A stretch of DNA of 64,000 nucleotides from positions 248,001 through 312,000 of the forward strand of contig NZ_BONK01000001.1 of assembly GCF_016862675.1 (NCBI RefSeq), read 5' to 3'. The first letter of the stretch is position 1. Each line of letters begins with the position of its first letter. Position numbers and translations under genes: made by a program. This document shows, one piece after another, positions 22,966 through 31,556 of the stretch. Origin of the DNA: Cellulomonas chitinilytica. Its GTDB lineage: Bacteria; Actinomycetota; Actinomycetes; Actinomycetales; Cellulomonadaceae. The notes under the pieces were generated by a model. It saw only the letters and a program-made list of their open reading frames with translations, ran no database searches and was not told the origin of the DNA.

Positions 22966-24027
22966 CTGTCGACCCAGCGCCCGACCCTCGCGGACGTCGC
23001 CGCCGCCGCGAAGGTCTCCGTCTCGACCGCCTCCCTGGCCTTCTCCGGCGCCGGACCGATCGCCGCCGCCACCCGGCAGCGCGTCCTCGACGCCGCGACC
23101 GAGCTCGACTACTCCGGCCCGAACCCCCTCGGACGCCAGCTCCGCCAGGGCCGCTCGGGGATCGTCGGCGTCGTCGTGGGCGACGCCCTGCGCCGCTCGT
23201 TCCGTGACCCGGTGTCCGTCCAGGTGCTCGACGGCCTCGTCGGCACCATCGGCCCGCTCGGCCTGGGCGTGCTGCTCATCCCCGGTGCGGACGAGCTCAC
23301 CGCCGCGACGGTCGACCCGCTCGTCGAGTCGGCGGCGATGGACGTCGCCGTGCTGCTCTGGGGCGGCACCACCGACGACCCCGTGCTCGCGTCCCTGCGA
23401 CGCCGCGGCATCCCCACCGTCCTCGTCGAGGGCAAGCAGTTCACCGACATGGCGACCGTCGGGATCGACGACCGCGGCGGCGTCGCGACGGCGACCCGGC
23501 ACCTGCTCGAGCTCGGGCACACCCGGATCGCGACCGTGACGCTCCCCTTCAACCGGGAGCGCCGCGAGGGCGTCGCCGACGAGGAGCGGATGACCGCGCT
23601 CGACTGGGAGATCACCAGCCGGCGCCTCGCCGGGATCACCGACGCGGGCGTGACCCCCGTCGCCGTCTACGAGACCCCCGCGTCGCTCGTCGAGCACGGA
23701 GCCGACGCCGGACGTGCGCTGCTGTCCGCACCCGACCGGCCGACCGCGATCGTGTGCCAGTCCGACCTGCTGGCCGGCGGGGTCGTCCTCGCCGCCCGGG
23801 AGCTCGGCCTGCGCGTCCCCGAGGACGTCTCCGTGCTCGGCTTCGACGGGCTCGACCTGCCGTGGCTGGCGCCCGACGTCCTCACCACCGTCGCGCAGCC
23901 GCTCGCCGAGAAGGGCGCGGCCGTCGCGCACGCGGTGGAGGACCTGCTGGCGGGCGAGATGCCGCCCTACCGGGAGCTTCCCGTGAGCCTGCGGATCGGG
24001 ACGACGACCGGACCGGTGCCGGCCTAG
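22966..24027 (+). CDS. LacI-family transcriptional regulator (CTG start)
   Basis: 353 aa. N-terminal helix-turn-helix and hinge helix (PTLADVAAAAKVSVSTASLAF, residues ~6-26, to RVLDAATELDY) and a periplasmic-binding-protein-like effector domain (GIVGVVVGD..., ...VGIDDRGG, ...LGHTRIATV, ...AIVCQSDLLAGG, ...VSVLGFDGLDLPWLAP). The conserved N-terminus begins only a few residues after a CTG at 22966, which has GGAGGT 5 nt upstream; the only in-frame alternative start is 66 codons farther up in Arg/Pro-rich non-conserved sequence. Most likely represses the divergent MFS pair and itself. Effector unknown, presumably a sugar or glycoside. Confidence 0.88.
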   Translation: MSTQRPTLADVAAAAKVSVSTASLAFSGAGPIAAATRQRVLDAATELDYSGPNPLGRQLRQGRSGIVGVVVGDALRRSFRDPVSVQVLDGLVGTIGPLGLGVLLIPGADELTAATVDPLVESAAMDVAVLLWGGTTDDPVLASLRRRGIPTVLVEGKQFTDMATVGIDDRGGVATATRHLLELGHTRIATVTLPFNRERREGVADEERMTALDWEITSRRLAGITDAGVTPVAVYETPASLVEHGADAGRALLSAPDRPTAIVCQSDLLAGGVVLAARELGLRVPEDVSVLGFDGLDLPWLAPDVLTTVAQPLAEKGAAVAHAVEDLLAGEMPPYRELPVSLRIGTTTGPVPA

Positions 24028-24049
24028 CCGCTGGTCCGTGCGGGCGGGC

Positions 24050-24478
24050 TCAGCCCAGCCGGACGACCGCCTGCGCCTTGCCCAGCACCCGGACGCCGTC
24101 GAGCGTGACCGTGAGGTCGATCCGCGCCGTCCCGGCCTCGGCGTCGAGCGCCCCGACGACCGCGACGACCTCGACGGTGGCGCTCCCCGGGTCGGGCACG
24201 GGCACCGGGCGCGTGAAACGGACCTGGTAGTCGACGACGGCGCCCGGGTCGCCGGCCCAGTCGACGACGACCGAAACGGCCGCCCCCATGGTCCACATGC
24301 CGTGGGCGATGACGTCGGGCAGGCCGACCGAGCGCGCGACGCGGTCGTTCCAGTGGATCGGGTTGAAGTCGCCGCTCGCCCCGGCGTACCGGACGAGCCG
24401 GGCGCGGTCGACGGTGACCTCGCGGCGGCCGACCTCCTGGCCGACCTCGAGGTCGGCCGGCTGCGGGCGGTCGCCCAT
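24050..24478 (-). CDS. MaoC-like dehydratase, HadB-type subunit
   Basis: 142 aa hot-dog fold. The hydratase-2 motif is intact: ASGDFNPIHWND, with catalytic Asp and His, followed by IAHGMWTMG. In mycobacteria such subunits pair with a HadA-type partner to dehydrate 3-hydroxyacyl-ACP in fatty-acid elongation. Its start overlaps the stop of the partner gene by 1 nt (TGATG), so the two are coupled. Ends 22 bp from the convergent lacI. Confidence 0.85.
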   Translation of the reverse strand: MGDRPQPADLEVGQEVGRREVTVDRARLVRYAGASGDFNPIHWNDRVARSVGLPDVIAHGMWTMGAAVSVVVDWAGDPGAVVDYQVRFTRPVPVPDPGSATVEVVAVVGALDAEAGTARIDLTVTLDGVRVLGKAQAVVRLG

Positions 24479-24927
24479 CAGGACTCCTCCGGGCGGACGG
24501 CGAGCGTCGAGACGACGGTCGCGACGGCCTCGCCGTCCTGCGACGCGATCTCGGCGCGGGTCGTGATCATCGCGAGGCCCGCACGCTCGACGATCGAGTC
24601 GACGTGGAGCACGGTGACGAGGCGGTCGCCGGCGTGGATCGGCCGGTGGTGCGTGAACCGCTCGTCGGCGTGCACGACCCGGCTGAAGTCGATCCCGGCG
24701 GCCGGGTCCTCGAAGAGCTGGGCCTCGGCGCGCTGCGCGACCACGACGGCGAACGTCGGCGGTGCGACGACGTCCGGGTGGCCGAACGCCCGCGCCGCCT
24801 CGGGGTCGAGGTGCGCCGGGTGCGTCGCACCGACGGCGCTCGCGAACTCCCGGAGCTTCTCCCGGCCTACGTCGTAGGCGGCGTTCGGCGGGTACTCACG
24901 CCCCGCGTAGCTCGTGTCGACGGGCAT
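24478..24927 (-). CDS. MaoC-like N-terminal domain protein, HadA-type subunit
   Basis: 149 aa hot-dog protein of the FAS1-like/UPF0336 group: begins with SYAGREYPPNAAYDVGREKLREFASAVG, then HPDVVAPPTFAVVVA and FTHHRPIHAGDRL. It lacks the hydratase Asp/His motif, as HadA does, and provides the substrate-binding half of the heterodimer. Lies just upstream of the HadB-type gene and downstream of rpmG, the same neighbourhood as rpmG-hadA-hadB in mycobacteria. Confidence 0.85.
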   Translation of the reverse strand: MPVDTSYAGREYPPNAAYDVGREKLREFASAVGATHPAHLDPEAARAFGHPDVVAPPTFAVVVAQRAEAQLFEDPAAGIDFSRVVHADERFTHHRPIHAGDRLVTVLHVDSIVERAGLAMITTRAEIASQDGEAVATVVSTLAVRPEES

Positions 24928-24963
24928 CCTCGACGACTCGCCGCTGACTCGTGCTGACCGACG

Positions 24964-25134
24964 TCAGCGGGTCTCGCGGTGCACCGTGTGACGGCCGTCG
25001 CGCGGGCAGAACTTCTTCATCTCGAGACGGTCGGGGTCGTTCCGACGGTTCTTCTTCGTGATGTAGTTCCGCTCCTTGCACTCCGTGCACGCGAGCGTGA
25101 TCTTCGGGCGGACGTCCGCGCTCTTGCTGGCCAT
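24964..25134 (-). CDS. rpmG: 50S ribosomal protein L33
   Basis: 56 aa. [27 protein letters not shown] with two Cys pairs (CTEC and a single later FCP Cys) and the C-terminal [19 protein letters not shown]. The ATG at 25134 follows GAGGTG. Sits directly downstream of tRNA-Met and tRNA-Thr on the same strand, as in other actinobacteria. Confidence 0.96.
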   Translation of the reverse strand: MASKSADVRPKITLACTECKERNYITKKNRRNDPDRLEMKKFCPRDGRHTVHRETR

Positions 25135-25215
25135 GGTCTTGCCACCTCTCGCGCCGCTGCGGCGCTTGCGATCTTGTTGCAGCGCGCCGGCCGACGCACC
25201 GTGTTCACCTGGCGG

Positions 25216-25289
25216 TAGCGGGAGCGGGACTCGAACCCGCGACACCACGATTATGAGCCGTGTGCTCTAACCACCTGAGCTACCCCGCC
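25216..25289 (-). tRNA. tRNA-Met (CAT)
   Basis: 74-nt cloverleaf: acceptor GGCGGGG/TCCCGCT, T-arm GCGGGTTCGAGTCCCGC, anticodon loop CTCATAA with CAT. D-arm and lack of initiator features indicate elongator Met; CAT could also be read as tRNA-Ile2, which I consider less likely. Confidence 0.92.
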
Positions 25290-25347
25290 ACTGTCGATGT
25301 GCCGGCCCCGCCCCCCGGAGGGGAACGGGAACCGCGTCACACCACAG

Positions 25348-25420
25348 AGCCCCGAAAGGGAATCGAACCCTTGACCTTCTCCTTACCATGGAGACGCTCT
25401 GCCGACTGAGCTATCGGGGC
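25348..25420 (-). tRNA. tRNA-Thr (GGT)
   Basis: 73-nt cloverleaf: acceptor GCCCCGA/TCGGGGC, anticodon stem TCTCC/GGAGA enclosing ATGGTAA, anticodon GGT, T-arm AAGGGTTCGATTCCCTT. First RNA of the tRNA-Thr, tRNA-Met, rpmG unit. Confidence 0.95.
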
Positions 25421-25603
25421 AGCGCGAGCAAGGTTACACGGGCCCTGGGGTCGCTGCGAAATCGAGCCCGAGCGACCGGCCCGAAGCCGATGATCGCGCG
25501 CCGGTCGGGCGTCACCCGCTCGCGTGAGGGCCCGGTGAGAGCCGGTTGCCTAATCGTTTCGCGTCGTCGCTCGCCGCGTGTCCGACATGTCACGATCCCG
25601 CCC

Positions 25604-26071
25604 ATGCGCCCGCACAGACGCAGCACCGCTGCTGCCCTCCTGCTCTCCGCCTCGCTCGTCCTCGCGACCGCCGCCTGCACCGGAGGCGGTGACGACGCCG
25701 ACGACGCACCGCCGAGCAGCCCCACCGCCGCCGGCACGACCGTCGAGTGGCCGACGGCCATCGACCCGGCCACCACCACCGACGCGTTCTGGGTCGTGTG
25801 GACCGACGTCGTCGAGAACGGCGACGGCGCGACGCAGAAGGTCCAGCCGACGATCGAGAAGCTCGGCGAGGTCGGCTACGACACCCTGCCGTGGGACCCG
25901 TCCTGCCAGAGCGGGGCCGAGGAGCAGCTCGCCGGCCTCACCGGCTACGCGGACCCGCTCGGCGTCGGCGTCGCGTTCGCGACCGCCGAGGACGCCGGCA
26001 AGTTCGACACCCTCTTCGAGGGCACGATCTCGGTGACGCAGGGCACGTACACCTGCGCCACCTCCTCCTGA
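25604..26071 (+). CDS. Small putative secreted lipoprotein
   Basis: 155 aa. Signal peptide (HRRSTAAALLLSASLVLA) ending in the lipobox TAAC, so the mature protein is lipid-anchored outside the membrane. A short Gly/Asp/Pro-rich linker precedes a ~115-residue domain containing two Cys (CQSGAEEQL and the terminal YTCATSS), probably disulfide-bonded. I do not recognise the family. CACGAT lies 7 nt upstream of the ATG, consistent with a leaderless message. Isolated gene followed by a bidirectional terminator. Confidence 0.75.
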   Translation: MRPHRRSTAAALLLSASLVLATAACTGGGDDADDAPPSSPTAAGTTVEWPTAIDPATTTDAFWVVWTDVVENGDGATQKVQPTIEKLGEVGYDTLPWDPSCQSGAEEQLAGLTGYADPLGVGVAFATAEDAGKFDTLFEGTISVTQGTYTCATSS

Positions 26072-26090
26072 CACCCGACCGCTCGCCCAC

Positions 26091-26127
26091 CGACGGCGGG
26101 GCACCCACCACGGGTGCCCCGCCGTCG
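26091..26127. terminator. Bidirectional terminator
   Basis: CGACGGCGGGGCACCC paired with GGGTGCCCCGCCGTCG between the convergent lipoprotein gene and the ABC operon; long GC stem with a short loop. Confidence 0.85.
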
Positions 26128-26135
26128 TCGTCGCG

Positions 26136-27794
26136 TCAGGGCACCCCGGCCGTGAGGCGTCGGCCGGCGATCGCGTCGAGCAGCTGCACCGTGTAGTCCG
26201 TCTCGGGCGCGGAGAACACCCGCTCCACGGGCCCGTGCTCCACGATGCGGCCCTCGCGCATGACCGCGACCCGGTCGGAGATCGCGCGCACGACGGCCAG
26301 GTCGTGCGAGATGAACACGTACGTGAGGTCCCGCTCGGCCTGCAACGTGCGCAGCAGCTCGAGGATCTGGGCCGCGACCGACACGTCGAGCGCCGAGATC
26401 GGCTCGTCGAGCACCACGATCTTCGGCTCCAGCACGAGCGCGCGGGCGATCGCCACGCGCTGCCGCTGCCCGCCGGACAGCTCCCGCGGGTGGCGGTGGA
26501 CGACGTCGGCGGGCAGCGCCGCCGCCTCCAGCGCCGCGACGACCTCGTCCTCGTGCGGCCGGCGCCCGCCGAGCCGCCCGCTGAACTGCCCACTGAACCG
26601 CCCACTGAACCGCCCGCCGGACCCGGGCGGGCGGTCCCGCAGCGAGCGCAGCGGCTCCTCGACGACCTGGTAGACGTCGAAGCGGGGGTCGAACGACGCG
26701 TACGGGTTCTGGTAGACGATCTGCACGTCCCGGCGCAGCGGGCGGAACCCACGTCGGCCGAGGCCGGTGACGTCCGTCCCGAGCAGCCGCACGCGGCCCG
26801 ACGTCGCCTGCGTGAGGCCCGTCAGGACGCGCGCCGTCGTCGACTTGCCGCTGCCGGACTCCCCCACGATCGAGAACGTCTCGCCGCGCCTGACCTCGAA
26901 CGACGTGCCGTCGACCGCCGCGACGTCCCCGTACACCTTGCGCAGGTCCTCGACCTCGACCACGACCTCCCGGCTCGCCGGGACCTCCACCCGCTCGCGC
27001 GCGGACGCGAGCCGGGCCGGGACGCTGTCGAGCAGGCGCCGCGTGTAGTCGTGCTGCGGGTCGGCGAGCACCTGCGCCGTCGGGCCCGTCTCGACGAGAC
27101 GGCCGTGCTGCATGACCCCGAGGAGGTCCGACCGGTCGGCCGCGACCCCGAGGTCGTGCGTCACGAGCACCACGCTCGTGCCGCTGCGGGCGCGCAGGTC
27201 GTCGATGAGGTCGAGCACCTGCTTCTGCACCGTCGCATCCAGGCCCGACGTCGGCTCGTCCGCGATGATCAGGTCGGGCTCGACGGCGATGGCGGAGGCG
27301 ATGAGGACGCGCTGGCGCATCCCCCCGGACAGCTCGCCCGGGTACTGCCGGTAGCGACGCTCGACGTCGGTGAAGCCCACGAGCTCGAACAGCTCGAGGA
27401 CCCGGTCCCGGCGGGCCCGGGCGTCGAGGTCGGTGTGCAGGCGCAGCACGTCCTCCACCTGGTGCCCGACCCGCCGCACGGGGTCCAGCGAGACCCCCGG
27501 GTCCTGCGGGATCAGGCTGACGGCCCGGCCCCGCACGTCGCGCCAGCCCCGCGGCCCGAGCTCGGTGAGCACCTGGTCGCGGAACCGGATCCGGCCACCG
27601 GTCACCTGCCCGTTGCCCGGCAGCAGGCCGAGCACGGCGTGGCCCGTCGTCGTCTTCCCGGAGCCCGACTCCCCGACGAGCGCCAGCACCTGGCCGGGCT
27701 CGACCTCGAAGGAGACGTCGTGCACGACCGGGACGAGGGTGCCGCGGGTCCGGTAGCCGACGGTGAGGTTCTCGACGGACAGCACGGCGGTCAT
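26136..27794 (-). CDS. Fused dual ATPase of Dpp/Opp-type ABC transporter
   Basis: 552 aa with two complete ABC ATPase halves (DppD-like ~1-260, DppF-like ~290-552). Each has Walker A (GESGSGKTT and GESGSGKST), signature (LSGGMRQR and LSGGQRQR), Walker B (LIIADEPTSG and IVVLDEPISA) and H-loop (VTHDLG and ISHDLA). The conserved TRRLLDSVP and YTVQLLDAI tails are typical of peptide/nickel-type ATPases. A 12-bp slippage repeat gives an RFSG/QFSG insertion near residue 395 between the Q-loop and signature motif. Coupled to the upstream permease by a 4-nt overlap. Powers uptake by the adjacent two-permease system. Confidence 0.93.
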   Translation of the reverse strand: MTAVLSVENLTVGYRTRGTLVPVVHDVSFEVEPGQVLALVGESGSGKTTTGHAVLGLLPGNGQVTGGRIRFRDQVLTELGPRGWRDVRGRAVSLIPQDPGVSLDPVRRVGHQVEDVLRLHTDLDARARRDRVLELFELVGFTDVERRYRQYPGELSGGMRQRVLIASAIAVEPDLIIADEPTSGLDATVQKQVLDLIDDLRARSGTSVVLVTHDLGVAADRSDLLGVMQHGRLVETGPTAQVLADPQHDYTRRLLDSVPARLASARERVEVPASREVVVEVEDLRKVYGDVAAVDGTSFEVRRGETFSIVGESGSGKSTTARVLTGLTQATSGRVRLLGTDVTGLGRRGFRPLRRDVQIVYQNPYASFDPRFDVYQVVEEPLRSLRDRPPGSGGRFSGRFSGQFSGRLGGRRPHEDEVVAALEAAALPADVVHRHPRELSGGQRQRVAIARALVLEPKIVVLDEPISALDVSVAAQILELLRTLQAERDLTYVFISHDLAVVRAISDRVAVMREGRIVEHGPVERVFSAPETDYTVQLLDAIAGRRLTAGVP

Positions 27795-28702
27795 GACGCG
27801 TCCCTGCGGGTGAGGTGGTGCGAGATGTGGTTGGTCGCGAGGACGACGGCCACGACGGTCAGCCCGGGCCACAGCGTCAGCCAGCCGCGGCTCGCGATGT
27901 AGTTCCGGCCGTCGGAGACGAGCCGGCCCCACTCCGGGTCCGGCGGCTGCGCCCCGAGCCCGAGGAAGCTCAGCGACGCGATCCAGATGATCGCGATGCC
28001 GAGCTGGACGGTGACCAGCGAGAGCGTCGGCGCGATCGAGTTGGGCACCACGTGCCGGCGCAGGATGTCCCACGTGGACGCGCCGCTCGTGGTGGCCGCC
28101 TCGACGTACGTGCTGGTCCGGGCCCGGAGCACCTCGGAGCGGATCAGGCGGGCGAACGTCGCGGTCATCGTGAGTCCCACCGCGACCGCCGCCTGCACGA
28201 TCCCGAAGCCCAGCAGCACGACGATCGTGATGGCGAGCAGGAAGCCCGGGATCGACAGCAGGACGTCGATCCCCCGGCCGATCGCCGCGTCCAGGACGCC
28301 CCCGAACCAGCCCGCGAGCGCACCGAGCAGCGACCCGACGACGGCCCCGACGGCGACCGCGATCGCGGAGCCGCTGAGCGACGCGCGCGCCCCGTGGACG
28401 ACCCGGGAGTACAGGTCGCGCCCGAGCTGGTCGGTGCCGAACCAGTGCTCGGCCGACGGGGCCCGGAGCTTGCCGGCCGGGTCGACGGCGAGCGGGTCGT
28501 GGCTCGCGAACGCCCCGGGCACGACGGCCCACGCGAGCACGAGCGCGACGACGGCGACCGCGAGCACGAGCGTCCAGTGGCCGCCGAGCCAGGCCAGCGC
28601 CCGCACGGGGAGCGGGCGCTCCCGTGCGGCCGGCTGCTCGAGGGCCGGTGCCGGGTCCGTGCCCGGGCGGGTGACGCTGCCGGTGTCGACGACCGTGGTC
28701 AT
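27791..28702 (-). CDS. ABC transporter permease, DppC-type
   Basis: 303 aa. One N-terminal helix, then HWFGTDQLGRDLYSRVVHGARASL, the DppC signature, and five further helices; the EAA loop is EAATTSGASTWDILRRHVVPNSI. Partner of the DppB-type permease. ATG at 28702 overlaps the stop of the latter by 4 nt. Confidence 0.93.
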   Translation of the reverse strand: MTTVVDTGSVTRPGTDPAPALEQPAARERPLPVRALAWLGGHWTLVLAVAVVALVLAWAVVPGAFASHDPLAVDPAGKLRAPSAEHWFGTDQLGRDLYSRVVHGARASLSGSAIAVAVGAVVGSLLGALAGWFGGVLDAAIGRGIDVLLSIPGFLLAITIVVLLGFGIVQAAVAVGLTMTATFARLIRSEVLRARTSTYVEAATTSGASTWDILRRHVVPNSIAPTLSLVTVQLGIAIIWIASLSFLGLGAQPPDPEWGRLVSDGRNYIASRGWLTLWPGLTVVAVVLATNHISHHLTRRDAS

Positions 28703-29727
28703 GGCATCACCACCTCGGCCGGGAGCAGCCGCGGGGCGGCCGGCTCGACGACGACGCTGCGCTGCCGGGCGCGTCGGCGGGTCGCGCCCCGCGGGGCGCC
28801 GTCGACGAGGATCCGCGGGTCGACGAACGGGTACGCGAGGTCCACGACCAGGTTGATCAGCACGTACGCGGCCGTCGACAGCAGCACGACGCCCTGCACG
28901 ACGGGCAGGTCCTGCGTGTTGACCGCCCCCACGACGAGCTGCCCGACGCCGCTGCGGGCGTACACGGACTCGGTGACCACCGAGCCGGCGATCAGCTCGC
29001 CGAAGGCCAGCCCGAGCAGGGTGAGCACCGGCAGCGAGGAGTTGCGCAGCACGTCCTTGCGGAAGATGTAGCCCTCCCGCGCACCCTTGGCGTGCAGGAC
29101 GTGCACGAACGGCTGGCTCCGGGTGGTGCGGATCGATGTGGCGAACACCTGGGACAGCGGTGCCGCGACGACGAGCCCGAGGGTCGCCGCGGGGGCCACG
29201 AGCGCCCGGAACGTGCCGTCGTCGACCGACGGGATCAGCCCGTACCGGAAGGAGAGGTACTGCAGGGCCACGATGCCGGCGACGAACGTCGGCACCGAGG
29301 CGAACAGCGCAGGACCGGACGCCGTCAGGGTGCGCAGCCACCGCCACGGCGCGTAGTTCGTCGCCACCGCGACCACGGCGGCGATCAGCACGCCGAAGAC
29401 CAGGCCCAGCGACGTCAGCTGCAGGGTCGACGGCAGCGCGCTCGCGAGGAGCTCCCGCACGGGCTGCGCGGTCGTCAGCGAGTAGCCGAGGTCCCCGCGG
29501 GACGCCCCGACGAGGCTGTGCGCGTACTGCTCCCACAGCGGCCGGTCGAGGCCGTAGTACGCCAGCAGGGTCCGGGCGCCCTCGGGCGAGATGTTCGCCT
29601 CGGGGTTCTGGATCCGGTTGGTGACGGCGTCCCCGGGGAGGGCGCTGAGCAGCACGAACGACAGGGTGTAGGCGGCCCAGAGGACGAGTACCGCCTGCGC
29701 GCCGCGCCGGGCGAGGTAGCGGCCCAC
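28699..29727 (-). CDS. ABC transporter permease, DppB-type
   Basis: 342 aa, about six helices. N-terminal GRYLARRGAQAVLVLWAAYTLSFVLLSALPGDA is the DppB start, with the YGLDRPLWEQYAHSL segment and the EAA loop around HVLHAKGAREGYIFRKDVLRNSSLP. GTG at 29727 lies 2 nt after the stop of the binding-protein gene, implying coupling. Confidence 0.92.
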   Translation of the reverse strand: MGRYLARRGAQAVLVLWAAYTLSFVLLSALPGDAVTNRIQNPEANISPEGARTLLAYYGLDRPLWEQYAHSLVGASRGDLGYSLTTAQPVRELLASALPSTLQLTSLGLVFGVLIAAVVAVATNYAPWRWLRTLTASGPALFASVPTFVAGIVALQYLSFRYGLIPSVDDGTFRALVAPAATLGLVVAAPLSQVFATSIRTTRSQPFVHVLHAKGAREGYIFRKDVLRNSSLPVLTLLGLAFGELIAGSVVTESVYARSGVGQLVVGAVNTQDLPVVQGVVLLSTAAYVLINLVVDLAYPFVDPRILVDGAPRGATRRRARQRSVVVEPAAPRLLPAEVVMP

Positions 29728-29729
29728 GA

Positions 29730-31370
29730 CTACTGCCCGATCCACGTGTCGTACAGCCACGAGCGGCCCGTCGACTCGGTGGCGAACCCGTGCACGTCGG
29801 GGGCGAGGCCGAAGACCTGCGTCTCGTCGTACAGCGGGATCGAGTAGCCCTGCTCGAGGACGTAGTCCTCGATGTCCTGGACGGCGGCCTTGCGCTTCTC
29901 CGGGTCGAACTCGAGCGCCTGGGCGCCGAGCAGCTCGTCGAGGGTCGCGTCGGGCGTGGGGTTGTGCGTGGAGTTCTGCCGGTAGCTGGCGTACGCGGCA
30001 CGCAGGACGCTCGGGTCGGCGGTCGACGACTGGCCCTGCGCGAACGTCCACGTGTCGCCGCGGGCCGCCTGCACGGCCTCGTACTCGGTGAGCGACGCGC
30101 TGTTGATGTGCAGCTCGACGCCGGCCTTCTTCCACTGCGACTGGAGCAGCTCCAGCACCGCCTGGGAGACCTGGTAGTACGGGGCCACCCAGATCTCGAA
30201 GTGCAGGCGCTGGCCGTCCTTCTCGCGGATCCCGTCTGTCCCCGCCTTCCAGCCGGCCTTGTCCAGCAGCGACTTCGCCTTGTCGAGGTCGTAGGTGAGG
30301 TGGTCGCTCGACTCGCCGCGCAGCGGTGTCCCCTGCACGAGCAGGCTCGTCGGCACGGGGTAGCTCGGCGAGAGCACCGTCGCGTTGATCTCCTCACGGT
30401 CGGTGGCCGCCTGCAGCGCGAGCCGCACGTCCTTCTCGAGCGTCGGCGCGTGCGCGTCGAGCTGGACCGTGAGGGCGTTCGTCTGGCCCTGGATCGGGAT
30501 CGCGACGAGCTGGCCGCCGCCCGAGGTCACCGTCTCCTCGTCGTACGGCGCGATGTTGCGCGAGACCTGCGCCTCCCCCGACTGCAGGGCGCCGACGCGG
30601 GTGCTGGCCTCGGGCACGGTCTTGAAGACGACCTTCTCCAGGTACGCCTCGCCCTGGTGCGCCGAGCCCTCGGGCGCCCAGTCGTAGTCGGCCCGGCGCG
30701 TCAGCGTCACGCCCGTCGTCCCCGAGACCGACTCGACGACGAACGGCCCGGTGCCGACCCAGTTCTCGAGCTTGCCCTGGCCGTTGAGGTCGAGCGCGAG
30801 GAACGGCTTGCCCAGGATCGAGCTGGCCCGGTAGTTCGACAGGATCTGCAGGAAGCCAGCGTTCGGCTTGGTGAGCCGGACCTGCAGGTGGAGGGCGTCG
30901 ACCACGTCGGTGCCCGCGTAGTCGCCCCAGAACGGGTCGACCGGGATGCCGAGCGCCTTGTCGCCGAGGCCGTGCTGGTCGAAGTTGAGCTTGACGGTCT
31001 CGGCGTCGAGCGGGTCGCCGTTGCTGAAGGTGATGCCGTCCTTGAGCGTGAACGTGTACGTCAGGTGGTCGTCGCTGATCTCCCACGACGCGGCGAGCCA
31101 CGGCTTGAAGTCGCCGGTCTTCGGGTCCTGCCACACGAGGCGCTCGGCGAGGTTGCCGCTCACCTGCGAGTTGGACCAGATCGAGTTCGTCGGCGCCCAC
31201 GCGGTGTACTCGACGGGGTCGTAGAACGTGAGGGTGCCGCCGGAGACGGGCTCGCCCGTGGTCTCGGTCGCCGCCTCGGGCGTCGAGCCCCCACACCCGG
31301 CCAGACCCGTCGCGAGGGCGGTGACGGCTGCGGCGGAGGCCAGCAGCGAACGGAGTCGGGTGCTTCTCAT
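29730..31370 (-). CDS. Solute-binding lipoprotein of Dpp/Opp-type ABC transporter
   Basis: 546 aa family-5 solute-binding protein. Signal peptide with lipobox LAGC at ~23-26; SBP_bac_5 features such as LAASWEISDDHLTYTFTLKDGITFSNGDPLDAE. First gene of the four-gene transporter. Adjacent monooxygenases suggest an organosulfur compound or S-containing peptide or opine as ligand, but the binding site cannot be read from sequence. ATG at 31370; the longer upstream frame is not supported. Confidence 0.92.
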   Translation of the reverse strand: MRSTRLRSLLASAAAVTALATGLAGCGGSTPEAATETTGEPVSGGTLTFYDPVEYTAWAPTNSIWSNSQVSGNLAERLVWQDPKTGDFKPWLAASWEISDDHLTYTFTLKDGITFSNGDPLDAETVKLNFDQHGLGDKALGIPVDPFWGDYAGTDVVDALHLQVRLTKPNAGFLQILSNYRASSILGKPFLALDLNGQGKLENWVGTGPFVVESVSGTTGVTLTRRADYDWAPEGSAHQGEAYLEKVVFKTVPEASTRVGALQSGEAQVSRNIAPYDEETVTSGGGQLVAIPIQGQTNALTVQLDAHAPTLEKDVRLALQAATDREEINATVLSPSYPVPTSLLVQGTPLRGESSDHLTYDLDKAKSLLDKAGWKAGTDGIREKDGQRLHFEIWVAPYYQVSQAVLELLQSQWKKAGVELHINSASLTEYEAVQAARGDTWTFAQGQSSTADPSVLRAAYASYRQNSTHNPTPDATLDELLGAQALEFDPEKRKAAVQDIEDYVLEQGYSIPLYDETQVFGLAPDVHGFATESTGRSWLYDTWIGQ

Positions 31371-31556
31371 CGCGGTTCCACGTCCTGTCTGGAGGGGTCG
31401 TCCGGTGGCCGTCCGGAGGGGTCGTCCGGCGGGGCACGGAGAGTGACAGGAAATGTGGAGTATGTCTATCGGCTTTAGTACGGTGTCCCGACATGCGGGC
31501 GGAGCCGTTCGACGGATGGACGGGCCGCGGGGCGACCAGCGGGGGGACACCAGGCG
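31371..31556. promoter_or_regulatory. Divergent control region of the organosulfur cluster
   Basis: 186 bp between the transporter operon and the divergent oxygenase operon; includes an unusually AT-rich stretch at 31450-31480. Contains TCGGCTTTA at 31469-31477, a 9-mer repeated at 36284-36292 before the third oxygenase gene. No gene. Confidence 0.5.

Noticed and set aside
31371..31556. Riboswitch upstream of the transporter operon
   Set aside because: No conserved aptamer core (S-box, cobalamin or others) could be recognised and no terminator hairpin precedes the gene.
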